Source: Ustilaginoidea virens (lineage: Eukaryota > Ascomycota > Sordariomycetes > Hypocreales > Clavicipitaceae). Taken from it: a DNA stretch of 64,000 nucleotides. Location of the stretch: positions 2,728,001 to 2,792,000 of the forward strand of contig NC_057320.1 of NCBI RefSeq assembly GCF_000687475.1. Direction: 5' to 3'. Each line of letters opens with the position of its first letter. The first letter of the stretch is position 1. Position numbers and translations under genes: made by a program. This document shows positions 11,933 to 24,500 of the stretch, piece by piece. The notes below the pieces were generated by a model. It made no database searches. It worked only from the letters and a program-made list of their open reading frames with translations, and was not told the origin of the DNA.

Positions 11933-12630
11933 GCCCGCACGGCGGCGGGAGTCTTGAAATTTGTCGTCATGACCTAGCGCGGCGTTTTTGGCTACACGGG
12001 GGTTACATTGGGGGTTACATTGGGGCGGAGGATTACTATAGAAGCGGGCCGCGGGCATCCATCTCTACACGGCACGTCGGGATCCATCGATGCGATTTGT
12101 CATTCCATCTTGTTTCATTTTATTATATTTTATCTTATTTTACTTCCCTCGACTTGGTCGGGGGGTCGGTCAGGCGGTGACTGCATCGTGGCAGTTGTTT
12201 GCCCAGCCGCCCGTGCATAAAGCCCGGCGCAGCATAAAAGGGCATAAATGTTTGATATAAAAAAAGCATCAGCGTGATCATAAGCATAAGCATAAGCACG
12301 CATAAGCACAGTTGCCCGCCGTCGCTGCCCCACCCCCACTCCACTCCCTGTGCGCTGATTCGCCCGCCCCGCCGGACCCTAAGCGCGCGGGCTGCCCCAA
12401 GCGTCCGTCGGCTGTCGGTCGGGAGAAAGAAGAAGGAAAAAAAAAAAAAAAAAAAAAAAAAGAGACAAAGAAAGTACGGAGTAGCCGGAAAGAAAAATCG
12501 GCGCGGGGGGGACCATTTTTTTTTTCTTTCAAGGGAAAAAAGAAAAGACAAGACAAAGAAGCCGGGCTTAAAAGCTCAAACTTTGACGGCTGTAACTCCT
12601 ACTTGATCCAGCCAGGCGGGCTTTGCACCT

Positions 12631-12666
<36 letters not shown>

Positions 12667-13002
12667 CGACACGACACGGCACGTCACGACACGACACGAC
12701 TCGCTCGGATTATCTCGGACGGGAAGCTGAATAGGGGGGAAGGGGCCTCGCGTAATCGACCGGACGGAGCGGAACAGAGCGGAGCAACGGGCGGCGTCTG
12801 AGTGTCATTGTCGTCTGCGTTGTCTGCGTTGTCTGCGTCGTCTGCTCGTCAGTATCGTCGTCGTCTCCTGCATCGTCGGCATCATCGGCATCATCGGCAT
12901 CATCGGCATCATCGGCATCATCGGCATCATCGTCCCTCGTCAGCATCGTCAGCATCGTCGTCCCTCGTCTCCTCATCAGCTTCATCGGCATCACCCCCCG
13001 CC
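11933..13002. other. Intergenic region between palH and the ceramide synthase
   Basis: No gene is supported. It contains a poly-A run (about 12437-12462), a GTACGGAGTA motif (12474-12483), an ACGAC/AACGAC repeat (12631-12702) and an ATCATCGGC repeat (about 12877-12931). The last lies within about 75-130 bp of the downstream start codon. Confidence 0.6.
12877..12931 (+). repeat. ATCATCGGC minisatellite upstream of the ceramide synthase
   Basis: About six near-perfect copies of a 9-bp unit. The frame through it is open and continuous with the downstream gene, but the encoded His-rich or Ser-rich stretch is unlike ceramide synthases, so I treat it as leader DNA. Confidence 0.85.
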
Positions 13003-14460
13003 ATGGCCGAGCCGTTCCCGCTGCTCAGCAGCCCTGCCGAGCAGCTGCACAGCCTCGAAGCCCAAGGCGCGCGACGACGCCGCAAGTCCAGCGGCCTGGG
13101 CGGCGACATTCGCGCCGGCGACACGGGCGCTCCCGCCCTCGCCTCGAGCAAAATGTCCCTCGACCAGCATCGCCACGAGCCCCCCCGGCCCGGCTGCTCC
13201 GGCAGCTCAACCTCCACCTCGACATCCACCTCGACATCCACCTCCGGCAGCTCAACCTCCCCCCCCTCCTCCTCCTCCTCCACCTCCAGGAAGCTGTCCA
13301 AGCGGCGCCGCGCCAGGGGCCTGCTCTCCCGCCTGCGCCAGACCTGCCTCAAGCACACCTGGCTGCTGCCCCTGGCCCTGCTCGCCGTCGTCCTGTCCGG
13401 CTACGCCCTCCACCCGTCCGAGGCCAACCCCCTCCACAGCCTCATCTTCCTGTCGTATCCCCTGCCCGCCGCCGGCGGGGCCCCCCCCCTCCAGTACGGC
13501 AAGGGCCCCCGCGACCTCGCCCTCGTCGCCTTCTACACCGTCGTCCTCTCCTTCACCCGCGAGTTCGCCATGCAGGAGCTGCTGCGCCCCTTGGCCCGCC
13601 GCCTCGGCCTCAAGCGCAGCAAGCACGCCCGCTTCATGGAGCAGGCCTACACGGCCCTCTACTTCGGCTTCCTCGGCCCCGCCGGCATGTACGTCATGTC
13701 CCGCACCCCCGTGTGGTACTTCAACACGCGCGGCATGTACGCCGGCTTCCCCCACCGCTCCCACGAGGCCCTGGTCAAGTTCTACTACCTCTTCCAGGCC
13801 GCCTACTGGGCCCAGCAGGCCATCGTCCTCGTCCTCGGCCTGGAAAAGGCCCGCAAGGACTTCAAGGAGCTCGTCGGCCACCACGTCGTCAGCCTGGCCC
13901 TCATCGGCCTCAGCTACCGCTTCCACTTCACCTACATCGGCCTGGCCGTCTACACCACCCACGACATCAGCGACTTCTTCCTCGCCACCTCCAAGATCCT
14001 CAACTACCTCGACCACCCGCTCGTCGGGCCCTACTTCTTCCTCTTCATGTGCGTCTGGATCTACATGCGCCACGTCGTCAACCTCGAGATCATCTGGTCC
14101 CTCTTCACCCACTTCCGCACCGTCGGGCCCTTTGAGCTGGACTGGGCCGCCGAGCAGTACAAGTTCTGGCTGTCGCAGTACATTGCCATTGCCCTGCTGG
14201 CTTCGCTGCAGGCCCTCAACCTGTTTTGGCTGTTTTACATTGTCCGCATCGCCTACCGCTTCATCCGCGACAGCACGGCCGGCGACGACCGCTCCGACGA
14301 CGAAGACGACGACGAGCCCGACGAGACCGACGAGCGCGAGCGCGAGCGCGAGCCCAAGGCCAAGGCCAAGGCCAAGGCCAAAGCCAAAGCCGAGCCCAAG
14401 GCCGTCCAGCCCGTGCCTGCCTTGGAGGTCAACGGCAAGGCTGTCGATGCGTCGTTTTAA
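13003..14460 (+). CDS. Ceramide synthase (LAG1/LAC1 family, TLC domain)
   Basis: A single exon of 485 residues. The start at 13003 has a strong context (gccATGg) and begins MAEPFPLLSS. After a Ser/Thr- and Arg-rich cytosolic N terminus come several membrane helices. The TLC core carries the Lag1 motif: GHHVVSLALIGLSY followed by YTTHDISDFFLATSKI (about residues 293-330), with the His-His pair and the Asp-Ile-Ser-Asp segment needed for acyl transfer. The enzyme N-acylates sphingoid bases with fatty acyl-CoA in the ER membrane. The C-terminal tail has an acidic stretch and a Lys-Ala alternation encoded by a GCCAAG repeat (about 14355-14390). Filamentous fungi usually have two such enzymes (BarA/Lag1 and Lac1 types) with different acyl-chain preference; I cannot assign the type. 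GC content at third positions is very high. Confidence 0.93.
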   Translation: MAEPFPLLSSPAEQLHSLEAQGARRRRKSSGLGGDIRAGDTGAPALASSKMSLDQHRHEPPRPGCSGSSTSTSTSTSTSTSGSSTSPPSSSSSTSRKLSKRRRARGLLSRLRQTCLKHTWLLPLALLAVVLSGYALHPSEANPLHSLIFLSYPLPAAGGAPPLQYGKGPRDLALVAFYTVVLSFTREFAMQELLRPLARRLGLKRSKHARFMEQAYTALYFGFLGPAGMYVMSRTPVWYFNTRGMYAGFPHRSHEALVKFYYLFQAAYWAQQAIVLVLGLEKARKDFKELVGHHVVSLALIGLSYRFHFTYIGLAVYTTHDISDFFLATSKILNYLDHPLVGPYFFLFMCVWIYMRHVVNLEIIWSLFTHFRTVGPFELDWAAEQYKFWLSQYIAIALLASLQALNLFWLFYIVRIAYRFIRDSTAGDDRSDDEDDDEPDETDEREREREPKAKAKAKAKAKAEPKAVQPVPALEVNGKAVDASF

Positions 14461-17018
14461 GCCCTAGACGCCCTTTCTCCTCCCTCCTTTCTTTGTCCTC
14501 CCTTGTGGAACTTTTGTAATCTACTTTAATCACGGGTACCCGTGCCTTTTTTTCTTCTCCTTCTTCTTCTTCTTCCTCTTCTTCCTCTTCTTCCTCTTCT
14601 TCCTCTTCTTCCTCTTCTTCCTCTTCTTCCTCTTCTTCCTCTTCTTCCTCTTCCTCTTCTTCCTCTTCTCCTTCTCCTTCTTCTTCTTCTTCTTCTCCTT
14701 CTCCTTCTTTTTCTTCATCATCTTCTTCTCCCCCTCCTTCTTTCTATTTTCCCCCTATTTATTTCCCCCGTTTGTAATCCTATACAACCCCCTTCGTCAC
14801 CGCAAGACGCATCGTGCCACCCACCCTACCACGCCTGCACGCCTGCACGCCTGCACTCATGATTCGACAGCCCACGATACTTGGAACCATAAATAAATAA
14901 AACTAATAAAATAAAAAAAACCAAGACGAAACAACCCCCCACTTCCCACTTCCTCCGGCCTCGTCTGGCGTGGCGAGCATGGAACCGGCGTTGACGGGGA
15001 TGCAAAGACTACCTCTTAGTCCATGCCGCTTCAGGTGCCTCGGCTGGGATGCACGGTACCCCTGTTGGTAGTATGCTTTGGGAGAAATGCGAATAATGAT
15101 GGATGCAACGTGGTTTGCCGACCGGTGCCTGAGTACATTGCCCCCTTCCCCCCACCCCCCCTTTTTTTTTTCCCCTTGTGTGCATGCATGGGCCGCCGTG
15201 TTCCACTTTTGCATCATCGACGGATGGGCCTTTTTTTCCAATTCGTGCATGGGAGCGCTTTGCGTGATGGACATGACATGTCGCGTGGCCTTGTGATGAT
15301 GGATGCCGTGGCGGTGACGACGGTGATGATGACCGTCATGAGCACCGCCGCTACGACGACGATGACCACAACGGGGCACGAGGTGTCCGGCAATCCAGGG
15401 CTGATGAGCCGTCTGGCCTGGCCTGGCTTGTCTCGCGAAAGGGTCGCACAGGTCGTCCGTCCATGAGGGCTGCTTCGCGGGCTGCTTCGCGCGGCTGCTT
15501 CTCGAGCCGTCGGTCGGATGGCATCGGACACAATCATGTCAATCCCATCTGGTCTTTGCTTCCACAAGCGTCACGACGCCGGGAAAGTAAAGCACGCTAC
15601 GCTGCCGGCGACATGAACACATCGACATCAGCATCGGCATCGGCATCGGCACCAACATCACCATCACCATCACCATCAGCACCAACATCACCATCACCAT
15701 CCCATTCTCCAGTGGCAATTTCCCCTCATCTCCCGGCCGCACAGTGTATGTTTGTCTCTACCGTGACTAAAAACCAAAATCGTAGCAAGCAAAGCAATAC
15801 CATGTCTTAGGTGGCAACAAAAAGTTTCATCCGCTAAACTCCGCTCTTGCGTTGGAAAAAAAAAGAAAAGAAAAAAAGGCGCTCTCTGTCCCCTTCCCCC
15901 CCCCCCCCCCGGTCTTCCTCCCCAAAAGAATCACTTAATGGTTCGTTCCCCAAGAACCCTCCCTTCCCTTTGTGTGCCCCGTGCGTGTGCGTCTTCTTTA
16001 TTTGGTTTTTTTCTTCCCCACCACGGTCTTCCCCTTAACAAACCGACAAGTCAAAGAGAGAGGAGCGTCTTAACGAGAGGGAAGGGGAAGGGGGGGGGGG
16101 GGGGGGGAGGAGGAGGTTTGTCTCCTGGCCCACCGCTCAGGACTTGGCGTTTGTTTCATGTCATTACCAGAATTGCCCTTTACCTTGCTCATGCAGCCTT
16201 TCCTTGTCGATGTAGGGGAGAGCTGCATGCCGCACAACATACCCACATCCTCAAAACGCAGAATTGCCAATTACCTCCAATAAACCCTTGATGAGGCTAA
16301 AACCCATGTGCGGTCAGCCGAGTTGTCCAAATCGCATAGGCCAGTCAGCTAGCTATTAAGCAAGGCCGAAAGTCACCTGGTACAGCCCGCCGGGGGAAAA
16401 GAAAGGCGCAAAGAAAAACCCCCGGGGAGAGGGCCCAGCTTTGCTGCCGCACAAGCTTCATGAATCATGGGGAAAAAAAAAGAACAAAAAGAAAAAAAAC
16501 ATGAAACTGTCTTCAGTGAATTTGGCGCGACAAAAAGTTTAGCTTGTCGCCGCATGTTGCCGCCTGTTGCAGCTTGTTGCAGCCCATGGTAGGCAATTAG
16601 CATAGACGGGAGGGCCACTGAAGATGGATTCAAGAGATAAAATTCTCGTCACATGGAACGAGGAAAGGAAGTTGGTCGCTCCAAACGCCAGTCCAATGCA
16701 GTCTTGATGCGGTGTCAATCGTAAGATGGTGCGGAAATAGAACCTGTCGATCAAAGACGTCGTAGCAATCCATTGTTTCCTGCAGTCATCAACTTGTTTC
16801 GAAAGACTGGGCCGTGGCCAAAGCCTTGCAAATACTATTCTGTGGGATGAGACTTTTCATTATACGCCCAATGTATCGTGGAAACAACTGCCTTTTTTTT
16901 CCTCTTTTGTTTTTTTTTTTGCGTTCTTCGTGTGGTTCTTCGTGTGAAAGAAAAAGATATGCATGGCAAACATTGGGGTGCGAGGGGGGGGGGTTGGACC
17001 AGGTAAGCTTTCGGCTTC
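14461..17018. other. Convergent intergenic region, ceramide synthase to HMT1
   Basis: The flanking genes are transcribed toward each other and no gene is supported between them. It holds a TTCTTCCTC minisatellite (14548-14722), an A/T-rich stretch with AATAAA-like words (14888-14920), a CAT/CGG/CAC triplet region (15619-15705), and C- and G-homopolymers (15896-15911, 16091-16107). The rest is unremarkable unique sequence. Confidence 0.6.
14548..14722 (+). repeat. TTCTTCCTC pyrimidine minisatellite
   Basis: About 175 bp of pure pyrimidine tandem repeat, just 3' of the ceramide synthase and probably in or near its 3' UTR. Long homopurine-homopyrimidine tracts like this can form triplex DNA. 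Confidence 0.9.
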
Positions 17019-17473
17019 TCAGTGTCCGTCGTCCCCGTGATCGGCGGTGTGAGTGGATCCGGCATCAGATGAAGCTGACGAGCCTGACGCAGACGACGAT
17101 GCCGAGGTGGTTTCCTCTCCTTGGATACCACGGCTCGTGGCGTTACCCGACAGTGTTCCAGACGAGCCCAGACTATGGTAATCTTCCATAGTGGCCTCGT
17201 CGGGCGTCTTCGAACCCATGTTGGCTCGCCGTATCGCTCTTGCTGCTTTCAAGTGTGCCTCCCGGGCAGCATCCATGGCGCGCTCAGCCCTGATTTGCTT
17301 TTCCCACATCGAGGCATAGCGCCCATTGGCGTCTAGCAGTTCGTCATGGGTTCCTCTTTCCACAATCTCGCCAGCGTGGAGCACAATGATTTGGTCGGCG
17401 TGAGTGATGGTGGAGAGTCGGTGCCTGTCGCCACTCGGTCAGCAAAAGAAAGGTAAAAGTGAAAGAGAGAGAG

Positions 17474-17518
<45 letters not shown>

Positions 17519-20406
17519 TACAAGGTTGAGAAAAGTCGTAACAAGCGGAGTGTCCAACGCCGCGACTTACGCGATTATGAGAAGCGTTCGGCCCTCCCCA
17601 ATGTTCCAAACATTGTCCTGGATCTCCTGCTCCGTATGCGTGTCAAGCGCCGATGTTGCTTCGTCCAGCATGATAATCTTGGGATTCTTGAGGATAGTTC
17701 GAGCAATCGCGACGCGCTGCTTTTCTCCTCCGCTGAGCCTAAGTCCCCGCTCTCCGACCTGAGTGCCGTACTGATCTGGAAAGCCCATGATTCGGTCGTG
17801 GATGCTCGCGGCGCGGCACGCCGCATAAACCTCTTCCTCTGTAGCCGCTGGGTTTGCATATTTGAGGTTGTACATGAGACTCTCGTTGAACAAGGTCGTG
17901 TCTTGGGGGACCACACCAATCTGCCTGCGGACCGAGTCGATGGTGAGGTCTTTGACGTCTTGCCCGTCGAATTCGATGCTGCCCTCGTCGCAATCATAGT
18001 ATCGAAACATGTGGCGAAAAAGGGTAGATTTGCCGCCTCCCGACTCGCCCACGAAAGCCGTCGTGGTGCCCGGTGCACAGTCGAAACTGATATTCCGCAG
18101 GGCTGGTTTGCGTCTGTCGTAAGCAAAGCTCACCCCCTTCCACCGGACGTGGCCACGAAAGTTCTCGAGGGGCTTGGCATGGGGGGAATCCACAACCGTC
18201 GGCTGGATTTTGAACAGTTCCAAAAGCCGTTCGCCCGATATCATGGCCTGCTGCACGGTCCTGTAAAACGTGCCGAAAAAGTTCAGAGGACCCTGCAGCT
18301 GGGTAAGGTACGACACCACCGTGAACCAGTTGCCTGCAGACCTGACTCCCACCGCAACTTGCCAGCCGCACACCAGCGTGGCAATGATTCTGCCCAGGTT
18401 GAAGACCAAGGTTTGGCAAATGTTCATCAAGACCATGCCTATTTGCACCTTGGCTTCTGCTCTCTGAAACGCCGCAACCTTGTCTTTGTAACGTCCGGAC
18501 TCGAACTCCTCGGCATTGAAATACTTGACGGTTTCGTAGCTCGATATCGAATCGTTCTTGACGGCTTCCTCCTCCCGGTCCGCGTTTGTCATTTCACGCC
18601 TGTGATCTGCTCGGGTGGAAGCCATCTTGATTGTCATGTACAGGTACCAGCAAGTGTTGACCAGATTCAACTCGGCATAAAACGGCCCAAAGTAGTTGTA
18701 AAAGAGAAAGATGGATAGAAACAGGTCAAACAGCATTGGTACGACTTGGAAAGTCACCTGCTCCAGGAACTGATTGATGGCTGAACCCTTGTTCAGGGCG
18801 GAGAGGACCTCGCCAGTGCGTTTCGACAGGTGAAAGTCGAGGCTGAGACAGTGGACATGGTTGAAGGCTGCAGTGGTAAGTCCTCTGTAGGAATACTGAG
18901 ACACAGGAATCCAGAGGAGCGACCTCAGGGCGCCCAGCAAGCCCGTCTGGCCCTGCAGGATCCATAAGCCTCCGAGAATCACGAAATCCGTGAGTGGGAA
19001 GTTTTCGGTCGTCAGAGGCTCGCCACGACGTGCCGCCTGGATGGCCTTGTCAAGACTGTCGACAACTCGCCCAATCTGCCAGGGGACAGAGGCATTGACC
19101 AGCCGCTGGATGACGACAAGAACAAAACACAGCAGGACTTGGAACTGCAATCGAGTCGAGTCCTTCGGCCACAGGTAAGGGAAGAAGAGGGAGTAGCCGC
19201 GCACATATTCCCACCAGGTTCGGCGTGGAAGCTTTTCAGGTCTGTAAAACGCAGCTTGCTCATCTTTCCGCGAGGTGCCGTAGGCTGACGCACGTGTTGC
19301 GCTAGACAGGGCTCGTTTGCGGGAGCGCCGTTCTTGCGATGCGTACAGCTGTCCGTTGGTGTTGTCCAACAAGGCAGCACCGCATCCATTGAGCAAGGGA
19401 GTTGATTCGTTACACTGAGCCGCGCCAATCTCTTGGCGGTTGCGTCGAACTTTGAGGACCCAAGCAATGCAAAAGAGGCTGATAACGGCCGTCAAGTGCA
19501 TGATGCGAACAAAGTACAGGACGAGGTCAAGCTTTGCCCATTTGTCAATGCAAGTCTTTTCGCCTGGTTCTTTAGCAGCTGTCCGAACCGATCGTACAAA
19601 GTGGCAATCGGCAGCAGCAAGGAAGGTGGTGGTGAAGAGGACGAGTTCTCCAATAAGTCCCAGGACCCAGACGGCGAGGTGTACGATATTCGGACCCTTT
19701 CTCCAGTCAAAGAGTGAGAAGAGAATGTAGAGATAAAAGAATGTGGAACCCGTCACATGAGCCTTGTGGTGGTGGTGAAATGGGCACAATTAGCAAAGAC
19801 ATGATAACGCCAGGTGGCCCAACTCCCGGAGCAGGATGTGAATCCACGATGAGATGGGTAACTTTGGGGGGCGGGGGGGGGGGAGTATGGGTTTTTGAAA
19901 GGCACCCGTCTCATCGGATAAAAGGGCAGCGCATAAACATGTATTGACTCGCAGGGCATGACACTTACCACACTCCATTCACCTGCCCAGGGCAAGCCTT
20001 CTCGAGACCACTTGTAAGGGTTCTCATGCCAAAAGGCATGGACAAACATCAACACGCCCGTGGCAACGTAGCTCAAGAACAAGACGGCCGCCAAGTAGCG
20101 AAAGACAATTTTGGCAGAAGGGCCAAAGCGCGGGCCGATCTTGCGCTCGCCATCGTCTCGCTTCCTTCGTTTGGTGGTGGGCAACGGCTTGCCTCCGGGG
20201 CCCTTGACTGAGGATTGAAGGACGTCTTCTTCCTTCTTGGCGTTGTAAACACTGTAGCACGCGGCGCCGCCTACAAATGCAACTAGCAGCACCAAGGCGT
20301 ATAAGTACTGAGTTTGTCGCAGAATGGCATCGCTGGGACTGACAGCATCACGCGCATAGCCAGCCTGTCTCGGATCGGGGGGCTGGTTTTCGTCGGTAGC
20401 TCCCAT
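17019..20406 (-). CDS. hmt1: ABC half-transporter, HMT1/ABCB6 type (TMD0-TMD-NBD)
   Basis: The exons on the minus strand are 20406-19969, 19762-17571 and 17424-17019, 1011 residues. Introns are 19968-19763 (206 nt) and 17570-17425 (146 nt); the second restores IIA|HRLSTI at the H-loop. An N-terminal extra membrane domain of about five helices precedes a six-helix ABC core. The nucleotide-binding domain shows Walker [10 protein letters not shown] (about 716), signature [14 protein letters not shown] (about 819), Walker [14 protein letters not shown] (about 841) and the H-loop. This TMD0-containing layout matches fission yeast Hmt1, a vacuolar transporter needed for heavy-metal tolerance through phytochelatin or glutathione conjugates, and animal ABCB6. 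The Ser-rich C-terminal tail after the NBD is poorly conserved. Mitochondrial Atm1 is an alternative of the same subfamily but lacks TMD0. The substrate is an inference from family. Confidence 0.93.
17425..17570 (-). other. HMT1 intron containing a 43-nt homopolymer
   Basis: Donor GTAAGT, branch point GCTGAC and acceptor GACAG on the minus strand. It contains 43 consecutive A on the plus strand (17474-17516), that is 43 U in the pre-mRNA, between donor and branch point. Confidence 0.9.
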
Positions 20407-21275
20407 GGCGGACTAGACCACAATTCGTCACGGTTATGTTAGCGAGACGATCAGAACGAGGTCAGCGTCGGTGATGTGATTTGAGAAAAAGACCACACAT
20501 GTGTTCTTTTTTGCTTTCCCTCGTTTTGCGTTGGGGGGGTGTGGGGGGGGTTGTTTATTTTTTTTCTTGTCTTTGTTTCTCGTAGCTGTGATAGGTGCTG
20601 CCCAAGACCCGAAAATATTGGCAAGCAAGAGCCCTCTGGCACAATCAGGGCCGGCTGTGAATCATGGCGGGAAGAGGTAGTGAATGACCCGAGGGGTTTG
20701 GACCACGCGGCTCACGCTGAGCCGAAAGCTCGTCCACGTAGGATCCGTCGTCCTGAGAGAGAGATGGTTCCGTCGAGGAGGGAGAATCGGTGCAGAGAGA
20801 AGGAAAGGCTCGATTTTGGACAGGCTGCAGGCACTTAATCGTGGCATTGAGGCGGCGACTTACAGAGAGAACTGGTGGAACGGACAAAGCCACCTGGAGC
20901 AACCATTGCCCTCACCAAGTCAATTGGCGGAGGTCGGCGACGTGTGAAGCGAACGAAGGCAGGATTCAGCAGGCAGGAACCAAAGATTGCTGTCGTCTTG
21001 CACCACAAGGGTTGGAGAAGGGCCAGGAGGGAAAGAAGCACGACGAAAAGAGAGAGAGAGTGAGAGAGAGAGAGAAGAGAGAGAGAGGGGGGGGGGCGAG
21101 GGAGGATTTGGCGGGCAAGTGGTGAAGAAGAACAAAAGTTGGAGAAGTGGTTGTGCGGCGTGTGCAGAATGTACATGTACATACATGCAGCAGGCGGAGG
21201 CGTCTGGTGTGTCTCTTCTGCCTCTCTGCGTCTCTGGCGCACAGCACAAGTCGTGCTGGACCAGACGTCGTCTTG

Positions 21276-21309
21276 TCACTGCCACTGCCACTGCCACTGC
21301 CACTGCCAC
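21276..21309 (+). repeat. ACTGCC tandem repeat
   Basis: About five and a half copies of a 6-bp unit. The same unit occurs upstream of palH at 8641-8664. Confidence 0.9.
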
Positions 21310-21346
21310 CCACTTGCACCTGGCTTGGGTCTGGTGCTGCCAGGTG

Positions 21347-21398
21347 CCATGCCCTGCCATGCCATGCCATGCCATGCCATGCCATGCCATGCCATGCT
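21347..21398 (+). repeat. CATGC pentanucleotide repeat
   Basis: About ten CATGC units with one or two variants, followed by degenerate CCCATG copies. Confidence 0.9.
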
Positions 21399-21501
21399 AT
21401 GCCCATGCCCATGCCCACGCCATGCCCGGCAGGCTGGCACCAGAACGCACACAAACATCCCCCCCCCATACTCACTCTCTCACACGTGCACTCACCCGCA
21501 G

Positions 21502-21502
<1 letters not shown>

Positions 21503-21545
<43 letters not shown>

Positions 21546-21570
21546 TGCCCACTGCCTACTGCCCACTGCC
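21503..21570 (+). repeat. CGCCCAC heptanucleotide repeat
   Basis: Five exact copies followed by several diverged copies (CTGCCCA) of a 7-bp unit. Confidence 0.88.
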
Positions 21571-24500
21571 CATGCCCTCTTTTGCCCAGGCCCACTGCCC
21601 ACCCACCAACCCAGCACCAGACGCCGCCACGCCACCAACCCAACCAATGTCCCGAATTCCCCCCCTCCCCTTCAACTGGCACATCCCACGGCCCATCGCT
21701 TGGACTGCAGAGCTGCTCCTCCGTCGCTAAAATAAGAAGGGGAAAGTTTTCCTTCATCGCCAAAGAAAATAGATCTGCTTCTATTTAGGACCTTTGCGAA
21801 AGGTGCCCACGGCAATGAGGCAGCATGGGCTGGTCTGGTTCGTACGGTACATAGGTATAGAGCAAAGTGACCTTGGCCTTGTCCAGCGTCTGCGTCCCCA
21901 GCGTACTGGGCCCGCCACCGCCTTACATGTACGCACCTAAAGGCCCCAGGGTCCCCAGAAGCACCCAAGTACCGAGGTACCTCCCGCCTTTCCCTTGGTG
22001 CTCCGTACTCCGTCGTGCCGTGTACGTACTGCGTACAGAGGGAGTCCTTGCATCTTCGATGGGGGCTTTGCAAACAAGGACGGTGGGTGTGGGAGGATGT
22101 GGATGTGGATGCGGATGCGGATGCGGACGCGGATGGCGGATGTGGAAGGGGGTGCCTGGGTGGAGTGGGGGGTGGGCCGCTGGGTGATGCTGGAGGGGTG
22201 GGGGTGGCGGGGGGGTGTGGGTGCAAGATCCCCCCAAGGCATGCGGTTTTCAACAAGTTTCCAGAGTTGGCAGCAATTGACAGGCATCTTTTTGTCCCAA
22301 TACATTACAATCATAACCACTAGATTGATGCCCGTGCTGGTGCCCTGGTGCACTCGACACTTTCTTGAATGCTTCATCCGGTACCAGCAACGCAAAAGCC
22401 CGATGCCATGCGTGGCTGGGCTGGGCGGGGCGGGGGATTTGACAAGGTACATGTAAACAACATTATGTAAGCACCAGACGCAAAGTCTACAGTACAGCAC
22501 AAAGCCAGCTTTCAGGGCAATTTTTGCCACGAAGCATCCAGCTCTTGTGGACCGTGGTTAGCACGGGGGGAGAAGGGGGGTTGTCTTTGTTGTTGTCAAC
22601 ACTTGTCAACAACAACAGTCAACAACAACACCTACCAGACCACATGCAAAAAGGCACGGTCAACTCACAGGTAAGTCAGTCAGTCACTAGTCACTAACCT
22701 GCTGGCCCGTGGGCATAGCTCAAGCGCGCAACCCAGGCAGGTCTGGCTGGCTCGTTGTTTCCATGCCGCTACGGTGTAGAAAGTGCTCCGTACCAAGGAA
22801 GGGGGGGGTGTGATGCAAATGCATGTGTGTAGCCAGAACGTAGCAGCAAGAACAATAACTCGTGGTAATTAGCACTACGTTGCTGCTGTCCCCTGTTGGA
22901 GCCTTTTTTATTCTTCTTGTCCTTCTCCTTCTCCGACTGCTTCTTCTTCGTCTCATATCTTTTTTTTTCTTTTTTTCTTCCTTTTTTTCTATTGCCTTTT
23001 GTTCTTTCAAAGAAGGAAGGGGCGGGGATAAAAAGGTAAAAGAAGAAAAAAAAAAGCTGGATAGACGGGTTTAAAAAGCCATGCATGACATGACATGACA
23101 TGTGCAATACGGGCTGGCCGAGCCCGGGCCGGGCCAGCCTCATGCCATTTGTCCAGGTACCCTTTTCCTTTTCCTTTTCCTTTTCCTTTGGTCGTAATTG
23201 AAATCAAATGGCCTGGTCCAGATTGGCACTGCAGCAAAGTCCAACTACAACCCCGCCATCGATGCGGTATCCCCGTCTGGTCCAAATCTGCCTTTGTTGG
23301 GATGGTCCATCCGCGACCTGTCAAATATCAGCCGCCCAGCCCAGGCGTAGTCAAAATCCCAAGATTCAGGAGAGACCGAAAAATGCGTGCGTGCGTGGCC
23401 AGTGGGCCAAGGGCAACCTACCAATTTTCACACCCTGCATGGTGCTTTCATGGCTAATTAGCAATAAATATGGTCATGGTCACGGTCATGGTCATGGATA
23501 GGTCGTCGGCAGGTACTCGGGCGCCGACTGGTCTTCAGCCAATGCGTTTACCGGCTAGATAGAGCATTGGGCACATGCATGTGGGCTGCTGGGCTGCCGG
23601 GCTGCTGGGCTGCTAGGCCGCGGGGCTGCTTGGGCAAGTGCCAGGTACCTACCTACCTACCTACCTTACCTAGGTACATGTATCTATGTATGTGGCTTCC
23701 GAGTCGAGTTGGTCGGTACATGTACCTAGGTACCTTACCTTATGTAGCCCTTTACAAGTCGCATCGTGTCGTGCCGTGTCGTGTCGTAGCTAGAAAATCC
23801 TAACAATTGAGAAACAACCGCGGAATAGTAAAAGAGATTACCCTTGAACCCCTTGTCGCGCGTAGGTAGGTAGGTACTAGGTAGGTCCTCGTTCAAAGGT
23901 CGCTGAGGTTGGGGGTTGTTGGTCGGCCCCCCGTCTGCACAGGCACAGGAACACCAGAAACCCATGCCTCATCCAACGAGACAATCAAAAACACGACACA
24001 CCAAGCCGTTTCCAAATGGTACTCATACATTACCAACATATTGTATAATAAGCTCCAAAGGCGCATCAATCAGAGTTGTTTGTTTGCACATGGCATTGAC
24101 CTAGCGTTTTGGATACTACATATGGGATTTCAATTCCATACGGTACGAGGTACCCAAGGTATGTTGTGTGAATGCCTCCCAGGGCATGTACATATGTACT
24201 CCGTACATAATCTCCTCTCACTCGTTGGCCCTGCCTGCCTGAGCTTGAAATGGGCCGTGTTGTTTCTTCGCCCAAGCGATCCATGCCATGGGCCCGTGGA
24301 GCCGTGGAGTCGTGGAGCCGTGGGGCCGTGTTGGCTGGCTGGTGGTCATCTCTGATAACAGGAACCTCGATGCCTCGTGGCTCACGTCGCCACCCTCAGG
24401 GGGAGGGGGAGGTGACTGCTCCAAGCTTGCTACGCCCTGGACACGGTTCCAGCGAGGTGTTTGGTTGGAAGGGTAATTTGACAGCATCACCATGTCCGTA

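Noticed and set aside
13252..14112. 286-codon minus-strand frame antisense to the ceramide synthase
   Set aside because: It is a shadow of a GC-rich gene; the translation is an artefact-like Glu/Gly/Val mix and the plus strand carries a clear Lag1 motif.
20966..21788. Several 200-265-codon frames on both strands
   Set aside because: They arise from stop-free tandem repeats (CATGC, CGCCCAC, ACTGCC) and overlap each other in every frame.
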